Part shown: piece after piece, positions 1 through 8,449 of the stretch
Position numbering within the stretch: the first letter of the stretch is position 1
How the letters are laid out: every line of letters begins with the position of its first letter
Source: Pacificimonas sp963710205
GTDB lineage: Bacteria; Pseudomonadota; Alphaproteobacteria; Sphingomonadales; Sphingomonadaceae
Length of the DNA stretch: 64,000 nt
Direction: 5' to 3'
Assembly (NCBI GenBank): GCA_963710205.1
Contig: CAVPZG010000005.1
Location: forward strand, 682,001-746,000
Program-made: the position numbers and the translations under genes
Notes under the pieces: model-generated
The model's input: the letters and a program-made list of their open reading frames with translations, nothing else
Told to the model about the DNA's origin: nothing
Databases searched by the model: none

Positions 1-154
1 GCACGCCGTGCGCCGCAGGGTGCTGCGGCCCGAAGTTCATGGAGTAATTCTGAATTTCGACGTCGCGGTCGCCGTGCTCATCGACACCGGTACGAATGGA
101 ATCGTCTCCTGTCGTTGCCGAACCGTCGCGGCTGTCTAGCATCGTTTCGCTCAT
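1..154 (-). CDS. nuoD: NADH-quinone oxidoreductase subunit D, N-terminal fragment
   Basis: Start of complex I subunit NuoD; the rest lies beyond the left edge. The ATG at 154 opens 51 visible codons. Residues 36-51 read NYSMNFGPQHPAAHGV, the conserved entry into the NuoD fold, which shapes the quinone pocket together with NuoB at the membrane-facing arm. A variable acidic leader of about 35 residues precedes it. A purine-rich stretch (ggacagg) just before the ATG can serve as ribosome binding site. It is the last visible gene of the nuoA-B-C-lipoprotein-D run and starts 19 bases after the lipoprotein gene, so co-transcription is likely. Confidence 0.93.
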   Translation of the reverse strand, partial: MSETMLDSRDGSATTGDDSIRTGVDEHGDRDVEIQNYSMNFGPQHPAAHGV

Positions 155-173
155 GACCTGTCCATCATCATTT

Positions 174-722
174 TCAAACGCCGCAGCGATAATCGCCGGT
201 CAGCGTATAGGCGTTGCCCGTGGCCGGGCTGACCTTCAGCGTGGCAGCACGGGAATTGGTTTCGATACCGGTGGAGACTGGCTCTGCGTCGCCGACCTCG
301 ACCTCAACCCGCATATCCGAACCTTCGAGTGCGGGGCCAGCATCGATAGCGGCCACGCCGCCGGGTTCCGTGCCATCAAGGACAATCGCCTGACCATCAA
401 GGCTCACGACACCCTTCCCCGTCGCATTGCGGTCGTCCGGCGCACCCGCAGCAAGAACGGTCGTCCCCGCTTCCGTCACGAACTGGCAGCCGCCAAGCGT
501 CGGACCAAGCAGCGACGCGACATCAACGGCTTCGAGCGATTCAAGCCGAGGCGCTGCGTCCAGATCCTCCACAGCCGCATCATCCGCTCCGAAAACCTCC
601 CGAGTTGCGGGATCGGCAGCGGCAACAGCGTTGCCGGCATCCGTTTCCGCCGCGTCCTCCTGCGCCTGCTGACCGCAGGCTGCCAGAAGCGTCAGAAGGG
701 CGACTGTACCCACTCTCATCAT
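174..722 (-). CDS. small lipoprotein encoded between nuoC and nuoD
   Basis: Unrecognised 182-residue protein. I place the start at 722, where ATGA overlaps the nuoC stop, a typical coupled start; a longer reading to 779 would lie inside nuoC. Residues 1-16 form a short hydrophobic signal ending in a lipobox (TLLAAC followed by G), so a lipid-anchored envelope protein is expected. The next 40 residues are Ala/Asp/Glu-rich and look like a flexible linker. The C-terminal part contains GPTLGGCQFV and ends GDYRCGV, leaving two cysteines that could pair. No enzyme motif is visible. Its position inside the complex I operon is unusual and suggests co-expression with NADH dehydrogenase, though a functional link is only inference. 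Confidence 0.78.
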   Translation of the reverse strand: MMRVGTVALLTLLAACGQQAQEDAAETDAGNAVAAADPATREVFGADDAAVEDLDAAPRLESLEAVDVASLLGPTLGGCQFVTEAGTTVLAAGAPDDRNATGKGVVSLDGQAIVLDGTEPGGVAAIDAGPALEGSDMRVEVEVGDAEPVSTGIETNSRAATLKVSPATGNAYTLTGDYRCGV

Positions 723-1324
723 TCCGCGGCCTCCCCTGCCTTCTCGTCGCCGGGCAGATTGTAGGTCGGCCCTTCCCACGGGCTTTCGAAGTCGAAGCTG
801 CGGAAGTCCTGCGCCAGTTTGACGGGTTCGTAGATCACACGCTTATGTTCTTCGGACCAGCGGAGTTCGACATAGCCCGTCAGCGGGAAGTCCTTGCGGA
901 AGGGATGGCCGGAAAAGCCGTAATCGGTGAGGATGCGGCGATGGTCGGGGTGGCCGTCGAACATGACGCCGTAAAGATCCCAGACCTCACGCTCCAGCCA
1001 GTTCGCGACCGGCCAGAGCGACGTCAGCGAGGCGACGGGATTGTCCTCGTCGGTCAGGATCTTGACGCGGACGCGCTGGTTCTTCGTCAGCGAGAGCAGG
1101 TGATAATTCACCTCGAACCGTTCCTCGCGCTCCGGATAGTCGCAGCCCGCGATCTCTATGAGCTGCTGGAAACCATGCTCGTCCCTGAGCGCGGTCATGG
1201 TCGCAAGAAGATCGCCGCGCGCGACGGTCAGCGTGAGTTCGCCGCGATGTTCATGCGCCTCAGCAGCGGGAAACGCCTTTGCAAGTCCGCTGACGGACGC
1301 CATTTTCGGTGCGGGATTGATCAT
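719..1324 (-). CDS. nuoC: NADH-quinone oxidoreductase subunit C
   Basis: The 30-kDa-type subunit of the peripheral arm of complex I, 201 residues, the usual alphaproteobacterial length and not fused to NuoD. The diagnostic block EREVWDLYGVMF, HPDHRRILTDYGF and GHPFRKDFPL is intact in residues 110-150. The start at 1324 (MINPAPK) lies two bases from the nuoB stop, and an upstream in-frame reading would overlap nuoB. The stop overlaps the ATG of the following lipoprotein gene. The C-terminus is a short acidic, Ala-rich tail. Confidence 0.96.
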   Translation of the reverse strand: MINPAPKMASVSGLAKAFPAAEAHEHRGELTLTVARGDLLATMTALRDEHGFQQLIEIAGCDYPEREERFEVNYHLLSLTKNQRVRVKILTDEDNPVASLTSLWPVANWLEREVWDLYGVMFDGHPDHRRILTDYGFSGHPFRKDFPLTGYVELRWSEEHKRVIYEPVKLAQDFRSFDFESPWEGPTYNLPGDEKAGEAAE

Positions 1325-1325
1325 A

Positions 1326-1874
1326 TCAACGCTCGAACGTGCCGACACGGCGGATTTTCCGCTGCAGTGCCATGATGCCGTAGAGAAGCGCCTCCGCAGT
1401 TGGCGGACAGCCGGGAATGTAGATATCCACGGGCACGATGCGGTCGCAGCCGCGCACGACGGAATAGCTGTAGTGATAATAGCCGCCGCCATTGGCGCAG
1501 CTGCCCATGGAAATGACGTAACGCGGTTCCGGCATCTGGTCGTAGAGGCGGCGGAGCGCGGGCGCCATCTTGTTGCAGAGCGTGCCGGCGACGATCATCA
1601 CGTCGGACTGGCGCGGGCTGGCGCGCGGGGCGGCGCCGAAGCGCTCCATGTCGTAGCGCGGCATGTTGGTGTGCATCATCTCGACGCCGCAGCAGGCGAG
1701 GCCAAAGGTCATCCACCAGAGCGAGCCGGTGCGCGCCCAGTTGAAGAGGTCTTCGGTCGTCGTGGTCAGGAAGCCCTTGTTATCAAGCTCCGTACCGACA
1801 TCCTGCACGAACTGGTCGTGCGGCACGGCATGATTTCCTTCCGGTACGCGGATGACGGGGGCCTCTACTCCCAT
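1326..1874 (-). CDS. nuoB: NADH-quinone oxidoreductase subunit B
   Basis: Complex I subunit that carries iron-sulphur cluster N2, the last electron carrier before quinone. With the ATG at 1874 the protein has 182 residues. The four cluster ligands are visible: adjacent cysteines at 61-62 (GLACCGVEMMH), Cys126 (SMGSCANGG) and Cys156 (IPGCPPTAEA). I prefer this ATG to the GTG at 1895 because a good ribosome binding site (aagaagggag) precedes it. It overlaps the end of nuoA by 10 bases, which points to translational coupling in the operon. Confidence 0.96.
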   Translation of the reverse strand: MGVEAPVIRVPEGNHAVPHDQFVQDVGTELDNKGFLTTTTEDLFNWARTGSLWWMTFGLACCGVEMMHTNMPRYDMERFGAAPRASPRQSDVMIVAGTLCNKMAPALRRLYDQMPEPRYVISMGSCANGGGYYHYSYSVVRGCDRIVPVDIYIPGCPPTAEALLYGIMALQRKIRRVGTFER

Positions 1875-2242
1875 TCCAGCGCTCCCTTCTTCCACTCGTA
1901 GATGAAGCCAATTGTGAGAATGCCGAGGAAGACCATCATGGACGACCAGCCGAATACGCCCGTCGTGCCAAGCGAAACGGCCCAGGGAAACAAGAAGGCA
2001 ACCTCAAGATCGAAAATGATGAACAGGATCGACACAAGATAGAAACGGACATCGAACTGGCGGCGCGCATCCTCGAACGCGGGAAAGCCGCATTCATATT
2101 CCGCCAGCTTCGCGGCGTAGGGCTGATGGGATCCGGTCAGGTTCGAGACCAGCATCGGCAGACCGACAAACACGCCGGACAGCACCAGGGCGATGCCAAG
2201 AAATATCAGGATCGGCAGATATTCTGCCGCGACGGAAGCCAT
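1865..2242 (-). CDS. nuoA: NADH-quinone oxidoreductase subunit A
   Basis: Small membrane subunit of complex I, 125 residues with three predicted membrane helices (about 8-30, 66-88 and 96-116). The conserved loop KLAEYECGFPAF holds the cysteine whose exposure reports the enzyme's active state in homologues. RQFDVRFYLVSILFIIFDLE is the second family signature. It is the first gene of the nuo operon. The 116 bases upstream, to pgk, must hold the promoter, but I see no clear -35/-10 pair. Confidence 0.95.
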   Translation of the reverse strand: MASVAAEYLPILIFLGIALVLSGVFVGLPMLVSNLTGSHQPYAAKLAEYECGFPAFEDARRQFDVRFYLVSILFIIFDLEVAFLFPWAVSLGTTGVFGWSSMMVFLGILTIGFIYEWKKGALEWE

Positions 2243-2358
2243 GGATTCGCTTTCAATTTGGGACGTCCCGCGCTTCTAGGCAGCGAGGCAGGTCGGTGCA
2301 AGGACGGGAATGCCGCAGGTTTTCCGGCCAAGCCTGCCACGCAGGTCGCAAGTCCCTG

Positions 2359-3552
2359 CTATCGCTTCAGGGCCTCGACGCCGGGAAGCGGTTTTCCCTC
2401 CATCCATTCAAGGAACGCGCCGCCCGCTGTCGACACGAAGGTGAAATCGGCGGCGACGCCCGCATGATTGAGCGCAGCCACCGTATCGCCGCCGCCCGCG
2501 ACCGATATGAGCGACCCGTCCCGCGTCAGCGCTGCCGCATGTTTGGCAAGAGCGACCGTGGCAGCGTCAAAAGGGGCGATCTCGAACGCCCCGAGCGGGC
2601 CGTTCCAGACGAGCGTGCGGCAGGTCTTCAGCACGTCGGCCAGCGCCTCGACAGCGGAAGGGCCGATGTCGAGGATCATTTCATCCCTCTCGACTTCGTG
2701 GACATTGGCGGTCCGGTTGGCAGCGTTTGCCGCAAATTCGCGCGCGCACACCACATCATAGGGAAGATGTACCGTGCAGTTTTCCGCGTCCGCGCGGGCG
2801 AGGATGGCGAGTGCGGTGTCTTTCAGGTCATGTTCGCAAAGGCTGGCCCCCACATCGACGCCCTTTGCGGCCAGGAACGTGTTCGCCATGCCGCCGCCGA
2901 TGATGAGATGATCGACGCTCGCGACGAGATTCTGGAGAACGTCGAGTTTCGTCGACACTTTCGCGCCGCCGACGACCGCGGCAACCGGACGTTCCGGGCT
3001 GCCAAGTGCGGCCTCGAGCGCCTTCAGTTCCGCCTCCATTGCGCGGCCCGCATAGGCCGGGAGCAGTCTTGCGAGGCCCTCCGTCGATACATGCGCGCGG
3101 TGGGCGGCCGAAAAGGCGTCATTCACGTAAAGGTCGCCGAGGTCGGCGATGCTCCGCGCCATATCGGCGTCATTCGCCGTCTCGCCCGCATGGAAACGGG
3201 TGTTTTCGAGAACGGCGATGTCGCCCGCCGACATGAGACCCACGGCCTGTGCGGCGACGGGACCGAATGTTTCGGTGATCAGCATCACCTCCCGCCCCAG
3301 CACACGCTCGAATGACGCGCAGATGCGCGACAGGCTGAACATGGGATCCTCGCCCCTGGGCCTGCCGAAATGCGAAAGCACGAGCACTTTCGCGCCCTTG
3401 TCCGCCAGCTCGGACAGCGTCGGCACTGCCGCACGAAGGCGCGTATCGTCACTGACACTGCCATTCTGCATCGGTACGTTGAGGTCGCAGCGGACGAGCG
3501 CGGTCTTGCCGGTCAGGTCGCCAAGATCGTCGAGGGTTTTGAAACTGGTCAT
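2359..3552 (-). CDS. pgk: phosphoglycerate kinase
   Basis: Cytosolic glycolytic and gluconeogenic enzyme that transfers phosphate between 1,3-bisphosphoglycerate and ADP. Length 397 residues is typical. The N-terminal substrate domain has VRCDLNVPMQNG near residue 20 and HFGRP near 62; the C-terminal nucleotide domain has VVGGAKVSTKL and the closing GGGDTVAAL. The start is supported by gggagg about six bases upstream of the ATG. It is the last of three carbon-metabolism genes in order tkt, gap, pgk, separated from gap by 144 bases, so it may have its own promoter. Confidence 0.96.
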   Translation of the reverse strand: MTSFKTLDDLGDLTGKTALVRCDLNVPMQNGSVSDDTRLRAAVPTLSELADKGAKVLVLSHFGRPRGEDPMFSLSRICASFERVLGREVMLITETFGPVAAQAVGLMSAGDIAVLENTRFHAGETANDADMARSIADLGDLYVNDAFSAAHRAHVSTEGLARLLPAYAGRAMEAELKALEAALGSPERPVAAVVGGAKVSTKLDVLQNLVASVDHLIIGGGMANTFLAAKGVDVGASLCEHDLKDTALAILARADAENCTVHLPYDVVCAREFAANAANRTANVHEVERDEMILDIGPSAVEALADVLKTCRTLVWNGPLGAFEIAPFDAATVALAKHAAALTRDGSLISVAGGGDTVAALNHAGVAADFTFVSTAGGAFLEWMEGKPLPGVEALKR

Positions 3553-3696
3553 ATTATTCCTCCCTTCCCCTTCAGGGGAGGAGCGAGATGAGAAGAGCGG
3601 GACCGAGGATGGAGTTGCCCCCTGCGGGTGATGTCCGGTCCCGCCGGAAAGACTGCCCTGCCGCCGACCCGAGGCCGACGCGAAGGGCGTATCCTT

Positions 3697-4701
3697 TTAG
3701 AGCCCCACCATCACCTTTGCCGTGTCGATCATGCGGTTGGAGAAGCCCCATTCATTGTCATACCAGCTGACCACGCGGGCAAGTTTACCCTCCATGACCG
3801 CTGTTTCCAGGCTGTCGACGGTGGAGCTGGCGGGATAGTGATTGAAGTCGCTGGAGACGAGCGCCTGGTCGGTATAGTCGAGAACCCCCTTCATCGCGCC
3901 TTCCGCAGCGGATTTCAGGGCGCTGTTCAACTCATCCTTCGACGTGTCGCGCTTTGGCGTGAAGACGAGATCGATGAGACTGACATTGGGTGTTGGCACG
4001 CGGACCGAACTGCCGTCGAGTTTGCCGTTCAGTTCGGGAAGGACGAGGCCGACGGCCCGGGCAGCGCCGGTCGTCGTCGGAATGATGTTCTGCGCGCCGC
4101 CGCGCGCCCGGCGCATGTCGCCGTGCATCTGGTCGAGCATACGCTGGTCGTTGGTGTAGCTGTGGATCGTGGTCATGAAACCGCGCTCGATCCCGACCGT
4201 GTCGTTCAGCACCTTGGCGACGGGCGCGAGGCAGTTGGTCGTGCAGCTGGCGTTGGAAACGACGACATCGTCCGCGGTCAGCGTATCGTGATTGACGCCG
4301 AAAACGATGGTCTTGTCGACACCGCCCGCGGGGGCGGAAATCAGCACCTTCTTCGCGCCGGCGTCGATATGCGGGCTGGCAGCCTCCTTCGACTGGAAGA
4401 AGCCGGTGCATTCGAGGACCAGTTCGACGCCCATCGCCTTGTGCGGCAGCCTGCCGGGCTCACGCTCGCTGGTGACGGCGATCTTCCTGCCGTTCACAGT
4501 GATGCTGTCGCCGTCCGACGTTACCGTGCCCGGGAAGCGGCCGTGCGTCGAATCATACTGGAAAAGCAGCGCGTTGGCCTTCGCATCGGCGAGGTCGTTG
4601 ATCGCGACGAGTTCGAAATCATGGTCATCACGTTCCAGGATGGCGCGGGCGACCAGCCTGCCAATACGTCCGAAACCGTTGATGGAAATTTTGACGGGCA
4701 T
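3697..4701 (-). CDS. gap: glyceraldehyde-3-phosphate dehydrogenase, type I
   Basis: Oxidises glyceraldehyde-3-phosphate to 1,3-bisphosphoglycerate with NAD(P). Length 334 residues matches the family. The Rossmann motif INGFGRIGR is at residues 7-15 and the catalytic cysteine is Cys153 in SNASCTTNC. It lies 18 bases downstream of tkt on the same strand and upstream of pgk, which takes its product. The spacing to tkt indicates one transcript. No coenzyme preference can be read with certainty. Confidence 0.96.
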   Translation of the reverse strand: MPVKISINGFGRIGRLVARAILERDDHDFELVAINDLADAKANALLFQYDSTHGRFPGTVTSDGDSITVNGRKIAVTSEREPGRLPHKAMGVELVLECTGFFQSKEAASPHIDAGAKKVLISAPAGGVDKTIVFGVNHDTLTADDVVVSNASCTTNCLAPVAKVLNDTVGIERGFMTTIHSYTNDQRMLDQMHGDMRRARGGAQNIIPTTTGAARAVGLVLPELNGKLDGSSVRVPTPNVSLIDLVFTPKRDTSKDELNSALKSAAEGAMKGVLDYTDQALVSSDFNHYPASSTVDSLETAVMEGKLARVVSWYDNEWGFSNRMIDTAKVMVGL

Positions 4702-4719
4702 GGGAATCTCCGATGTCGA

Positions 4720-6711
4720 TTACTGATTGTGCAATTTGTCTTTGACGCGTTTGACGATCGCGTCGGGCGTGAAGCCGAATTTTTCGAACAGGTCCGGTGC
4801 CGGAGCCGACGCGCCGAAACGGTCAAGGCCGATGGAGAGGCCATTCATCATCGTGTATTCGGCCCAGCCGGTCGTCACGCCCATCTCTATGGACACGCGC
4901 AGGATTTTCTTTGGACTGGTGTTGGGAAGCAGTTCCTCGCGGTAGCTGTCCGGCTGCTGGGCGAACAGTTCCCAGCACGGCATCGAGACGACGTCGCAGC
5001 CAATGCCCTCCGCCTCCAGCCTGGCGGCGGCCTCGACCGCAAGATGCACTTCGGAGCCGGTGGCGATGAAGATGACGCGGCGGTCCGCCTCCGCGGCCTT
5101 CAGCCGGTAAGCCCCGCGCGAGGAGAGATTTCCGATCACGCCCTCGGTCCGCATCTGCGGCAAATTCTGGCGGGTCAGCGCCAGGACGGACGGCGTTTTT
5201 TCCGATTGCAGCGCCAGTGCCCAGCATTCCGCCGTTTCGACCGCGTCGCAGGGGCGGAAGACATTGAGGTTGGGGATAAGGCGGAGCGACATGACCTGCT
5301 CCACCGGCTGATGGGTCGGACCGTCCTCGCCCACGCCGATCGAGTCATGCGTCATCACATGAATGACGCGCGCCTCCTGCAGGGCGCCAAGGCGAATGGC
5401 GGCGCGGCTGTAGTCGCTGAAAATAAGGAAAGTGCCGCCATAGGGAATGACACCGCCGTGAAGCGCCATGCCATTCATGGCGGCGGCCATACCGAATTCG
5501 CGGATGCCGTAATTGACGTAGCGACCGTCATAGGCATTGCGGTCGAAATCGCCGAGTTCCGGCGTCTTCGTATTGTTGGAGCCGGTGAGGTCCGCCGACC
5601 CGCCGATGGTGGCGGGGACGGCGGGATTGATGACCCTTAGCGCCGCTTCGCTCGATTTGCGGGTCGCCTGCGTCACCGGATTGTCGATCAGCGCGGCGAT
5701 ATGCGCCTCAATGGCCTCCGCCATCGCGGCGGGAACCTCGCCTGCCATGCGCGCGGAGAAATCGGCCCATTCGGGCTGGCGCTCGGCCTTCGCCTGCCAG
5801 GCCGCGGAAAGTTCGCCGCCGCGCGCGCCGGCTTCGCGCCATGCGGACAGGATGGGTTCGGGAACGACGAAGGGCTCGGCTGTCCAGCCGATCGCCTTGC
5901 GCGTGGCGGCGATTTCCTCCTCGCCAAGCGGCGCGCCGTGGGTGGATGACGTGCCCTGCTTGTTCGGGGCACCATAGCCAATGATCGTGCGCGCCGCGAT
6001 CAGGCTGGGGCGCGGATCGGCCTTTGCCGCCTTCATCGCGGCGTCGAGCGCATCGGCGTCATGGCCGTCGCATTCCGCGACATGCCAGCCCGCGGCGGCG
6101 AAGCGAGCCTTGACATCCTCGCTGGTGGAAAGGTCAGTCGCCCCGTCGATGGTGATGCGGTTATCGTCCCAGATGACGTTGAGGCGGCCAAGCTGCAGAT
6201 GTCCGGCGAGGCCCACCGCCTCGTGGTTGATTCCCTCCATCAGGCAGCCATCGCCCGCGATGACCCAGGTGCGGTGATCGACGAGGGCATCGCCGAAATC
6301 GGCGTTGAGGTGACGTTCCGCCATCGCCATGCCGACCGCCATGGCGACGCCCTGCCCCAGCGGACCGGTCGTCGCCTCAACGCCGTCCAGCAGGAAGTTT
6401 TCCGGGTGCCCGGCGCAGGGACTGCCCAGCTGGCGGAAATTGCGGATGTCGTCGATGGTCGGCGCGGCATAGCCCGTCAGGTAAAGCAGGCTGTAGATCA
6501 GCATCGAGCCGTGGCCGGCGGAGAGCACGAACCGGTCGCGATCGGCCCAGTCGGGGCGCCGGGGATCATATTTCAGATGCTTCGTAAAAAGGACCGTCGC
6601 GGCGTCCGCCATGCCCATCGGCATACCGGGATGCCCGCTGTTGGCGGCCTGCACCGCGTCCATGGACAGCGCGCGGATGGCGCCGGTGAGATCATTGTGC
6701 GTGACGGTCAA
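4720..6711 (-). CDS. tkt: transketolase
   Basis: Thiamine-diphosphate enzyme of the pentose phosphate pathway, 663 residues. The N-terminus has SGHPGMPMG; the cofactor motif begins GDGCLMEGINHEA near residue 153 and continues to the Asn of the WDDNRITID segment. The pyrimidine-domain block GVGEDGPTHQPVEQ and the C-terminal domain are intact. It heads the tkt-gap-pgk run. The 156 bases between its start and the divergent gene at 6868 hold both promoters. It differs from the E1-like protein at 60392-62734, which belongs to another branch of the same superfamily. Confidence 0.96.
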   Translation of the reverse strand: MTVTHNDLTGAIRALSMDAVQAANSGHPGMPMGMADAATVLFTKHLKYDPRRPDWADRDRFVLSAGHGSMLIYSLLYLTGYAAPTIDDIRNFRQLGSPCAGHPENFLLDGVEATTGPLGQGVAMAVGMAMAERHLNADFGDALVDHRTWVIAGDGCLMEGINHEAVGLAGHLQLGRLNVIWDDNRITIDGATDLSTSEDVKARFAAAGWHVAECDGHDADALDAAMKAAKADPRPSLIAARTIIGYGAPNKQGTSSTHGAPLGEEEIAATRKAIGWTAEPFVVPEPILSAWREAGARGGELSAAWQAKAERQPEWADFSARMAGEVPAAMAEAIEAHIAALIDNPVTQATRKSSEAALRVINPAVPATIGGSADLTGSNNTKTPELGDFDRNAYDGRYVNYGIREFGMAAAMNGMALHGGVIPYGGTFLIFSDYSRAAIRLGALQEARVIHVMTHDSIGVGEDGPTHQPVEQVMSLRLIPNLNVFRPCDAVETAECWALALQSEKTPSVLALTRQNLPQMRTEGVIGNLSSRGAYRLKAAEADRRVIFIATGSEVHLAVEAAARLEAEGIGCDVVSMPCWELFAQQPDSYREELLPNTSPKKILRVSIEMGVTTGWAEYTMMNGLSIGLDRFGASAPAPDLFEKFGFTPDAIVKRVKDKLHNQ

Positions 6712-6867
6712 GTTCGGCCCCTGCTTTGGCGAAGATGCGCGATTTCGAGTGCCTTCTGGAGGGCTGCGCGTGTAGCGTCAACAGGCGCGGGAGCCCCGGA
6801 TTTGACGAATCATGAGGCGGCGTCTTACAGATATCCCGCAAATCTCTGTTCCGAGGGACTTTTAGTT

Positions 6868-7104
6868 ATGGGCGCAACTGGTATCCTAGATGCTGAACTC
6901 TCCCGTCTGGACGGTGCGCTGGCGGCCCTCGAATCGGCTGCGGAACGGGTGCGTACCGCACAGCCCGACAGGAATGACGATGCCGTCGCCGCCATCGAGG
7001 CGGAACGTGACCTGATCCAGCTGAAACATCGCCGCCTGGTGCAGGAAACCGAAACGGCGCTCGGCCAGATCGACCGGCTGATCGCCGGAGCGGGAAGCCG
7101 CTGA
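6868..7104 (+). CDS. small coiled-coil protein encoded before zapA
   Basis: A 78-residue protein starting MGATGILDAELSRLDGA. Most of it is predicted amphipathic helix with heptad-like spacing of Leu, Ala and Ile, so a coiled coil is likely. The stop codon overlaps the zapA ATG by one base (TGATG), so the two are translationally coupled. Short coiled-coil proteins next to zapA occur in other alphaproteobacteria; a role as a ZapA or division-ring partner is inference from position. A much longer frame through this region starting at 6061 is antisense to tkt and is not a gene. Confidence 0.8.
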   Translation: MGATGILDAELSRLDGALAALESAAERVRTAQPDRNDDAVAAIEAERDLIQLKHRRLVQETETALGQIDRLIAGAGSR

Positions 7105-7454
7105 TGGCGCAGGTCCGGGTCGATGTCGGCGGTCGTTCCTACCCGCTAGCCTGCAAGGACGGCGAGGAGGAGCTGCTGCAGCGGCTCGCCAAGCATGTGA
7201 ACAGCAAGGCGGAACAGCTGTCCTCCCAGCTGGGGCATTTGCCCGAGGTGCGTCTTTTGCTGATGGCGGCCATCATGATCGCCGACGATTATGTGGAGCT
7301 GTCGGCAAAGGGTGGTGACGCCCCGGCACCGGCAACCGCACCATCTGAACCTGCGGCCGACCATGAAGCGCGCGCCGCCGAAGCCGTGCGCGCCGCGAGC
7401 GAGAAGGTCGAGCGGCTGACGGCCCTCCTTGAGAAAGCGGTCGCGGCATCCTAA
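7104..7454 (+). CDS. zapA: cell division protein ZapA
   Basis: ZapA binds FtsZ and promotes bundling of protofilaments at the division ring. The protein has 116 residues. The N-terminal globular part has VRVDVGGRSYPLACKDGEEE, then residues 30-60 (HVNSKAEQLSS, VRLLLMAAIMIADDY) match the ZapA dimer and helix region. A low-complexity Ala/Pro linker near residue 75 precedes a C-terminal helix. It overlaps the preceding coiled-coil gene by one base. Downstream lies the 6S RNA gene, as in many proteobacteria. Confidence 0.93.
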   Translation: MAQVRVDVGGRSYPLACKDGEEELLQRLAKHVNSKAEQLSSQLGHLPEVRLLLMAAIMIADDYVELSAKGGDAPAPATAPSEPAADHEARAAEAVRAASEKVERLTALLEKAVAAS

Positions 7455-7463
7455 GTGCATAAG

Positions 7464-7625
7464 CGACGGATACTGCCCGGTACGAGCATAGCGAACATCC
7501 CTGAGGCGATAAGGCATCCAAGGGAGCTGTCCCTGCCCGGGGTCTTGCCCCGACGCACACGGCGCCCACCTGACGTACTAGGCGTCAGTGGATTTTCCAG
7601 CAAACGGCCAGGGTGGTTCCGTCAC
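7464..7625 (+). ncRNA. ssrS: 6S RNA
   Basis: Regulatory RNA that binds the housekeeping RNA polymerase holoenzyme by mimicking an open promoter. The 207 bases between zapA and the cyclo-ligase gene fold as a long rod. The closing stem pairs GACGGA (7466-7471) with TCCGTC (7618-7623) and continues ACTGCCC (7473-7479) with GGGTGGT (7611-7617). A small hairpin CTGACG/CGTCAG sits at 7570-7588 in the 3' half. The roughly 160-nt size and the zapA-RNA-cyclo-ligase order match known 6S loci. Exact ends are estimated from the stem. Confidence 0.82.
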
Positions 7626-7661
7626 AAAATTTCATCTTGCCAGAATCATGGCCTGAATTGA

Positions 7662-8240
7662 ATGTTTTCCCTGATGCATGAACTCAGCGCAAAAGATCGG
7701 GCGCGCCGCGATCTTAGAAGCACGCGCGCCGCCTTCGTCGACAGCCTGACGGCCGAAGCGCGCGCGGATGCAGGCGCGGCGCTGGCGATCCAGGTCATGA
7801 AGCCGCTGGCGGACGCGGGGACGGTCGCCAGTTACGCGCCCATGGGGCATGAGATCGATCCCGCGGCTGTCGAGGCGAAACTGAAGGCCAAGATCCTGTT
7901 GCCCTGGTTCGCGGACCGGGGCAGCGGGATGCAGTTCCGCGAAAAGACCACCAACCTGCAGCCCGGCCCCTGGGGCGTGATGCAGCCCGCCCATGACGCG
8001 GAGCTGCTGGAGCCGGATGCGCTTCTGGTTCCGCTGGTGGGGGCAACCGTGAAGGGCGAGCGGCTTGGCCAGGGTCAGGGTCATTTCGACCGCTGCGTGG
8101 CGGCATTGCGGGCGAAAGGCCCGCTCCTGACCATCGGGCTGGCCTGGGACTGCCAGATCGTCGGGTCCGTGCCGACGGACCCCTGGGACGAAGTGCTCGA
8201 TTACATCGCCACGCCGACAGCCCTATACGCCTCCGCATGA
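7662..8240 (+). CDS. 5-formyltetrahydrofolate cyclo-ligase
   Basis: Converts 5-formyl-THF to 5,10-methenyl-THF with ATP, recycling a folate storage form. The protein has 192 residues. The N-terminal basic helix (KDRARRDLRSTRAAF) and the nucleotide-binding motif LGQGQGHFDR near residue 136 identify the family; the motif has Gln-Gly-Gln where others have Tyr-Gly-Gly, a variation I believe is common in sphingomonads. No strong ribosome binding site is visible, and the ATG at 7674 is an alternative start. It follows the 6S RNA and overlaps the next gene by four bases (ATGA). Confidence 0.93.
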   Translation: MFSLMHELSAKDRARRDLRSTRAAFVDSLTAEARADAGAALAIQVMKPLADAGTVASYAPMGHEIDPAAVEAKLKAKILLPWFADRGSGMQFREKTTNLQPGPWGVMQPAHDAELLEPDALLVPLVGATVKGERLGQGQGHFDRCVAALRAKGPLLTIGLAWDCQIVGSVPTDPWDEVLDYIATPTALYASA

Positions 8241-8449
8241 CCGAAGAACCGCAAATTCGCAAACCGCTTGGCGTCCTTCTCGTGATCCTGTTGCTGGCCA
8301 TCTATGTGCTGGTCGCGGCCCGCCTTGCGGATCCGATCCTGCGTCTGCCCGTGCTGGCGCAGGTGCCGCTTTGGATCGCGCTTGGCGTCGTCTGGATATT
8401 TCCCATGAAACCCCTGGTAAGATGGATTGAGACTGGTCAATGGAAATGA
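8237..8449 (+). CDS. DUF2842 membrane protein
   Basis: A 70-residue protein with two predicted membrane helices (about 11-29 and 38-57) joined by a short loop, and the ending FPMKPLVRWIETG typical of DUF2842, an alphaproteobacterial family of unknown function. Its ATG overlaps the stop of the cyclo-ligase gene, and its 3' end overlaps the chorismate mutase gene. Function is unknown; the overlaps show it is translated as part of this short operon. Confidence 0.85.
   Translation: MTEEPQIRKPLGVLLVILLLAIYVLVAARLADPILRLPVLAQVPLWIALGVVWIFPMKPLVRWIETGQWK

Noticed and set aside
3628..5640. Open reading frame of 670 codons on the plus strand.
   Set aside because: It is antisense to gap and tkt, which have full family motifs; the frame is open because of GC-rich codon bias and has no recognisable domain.
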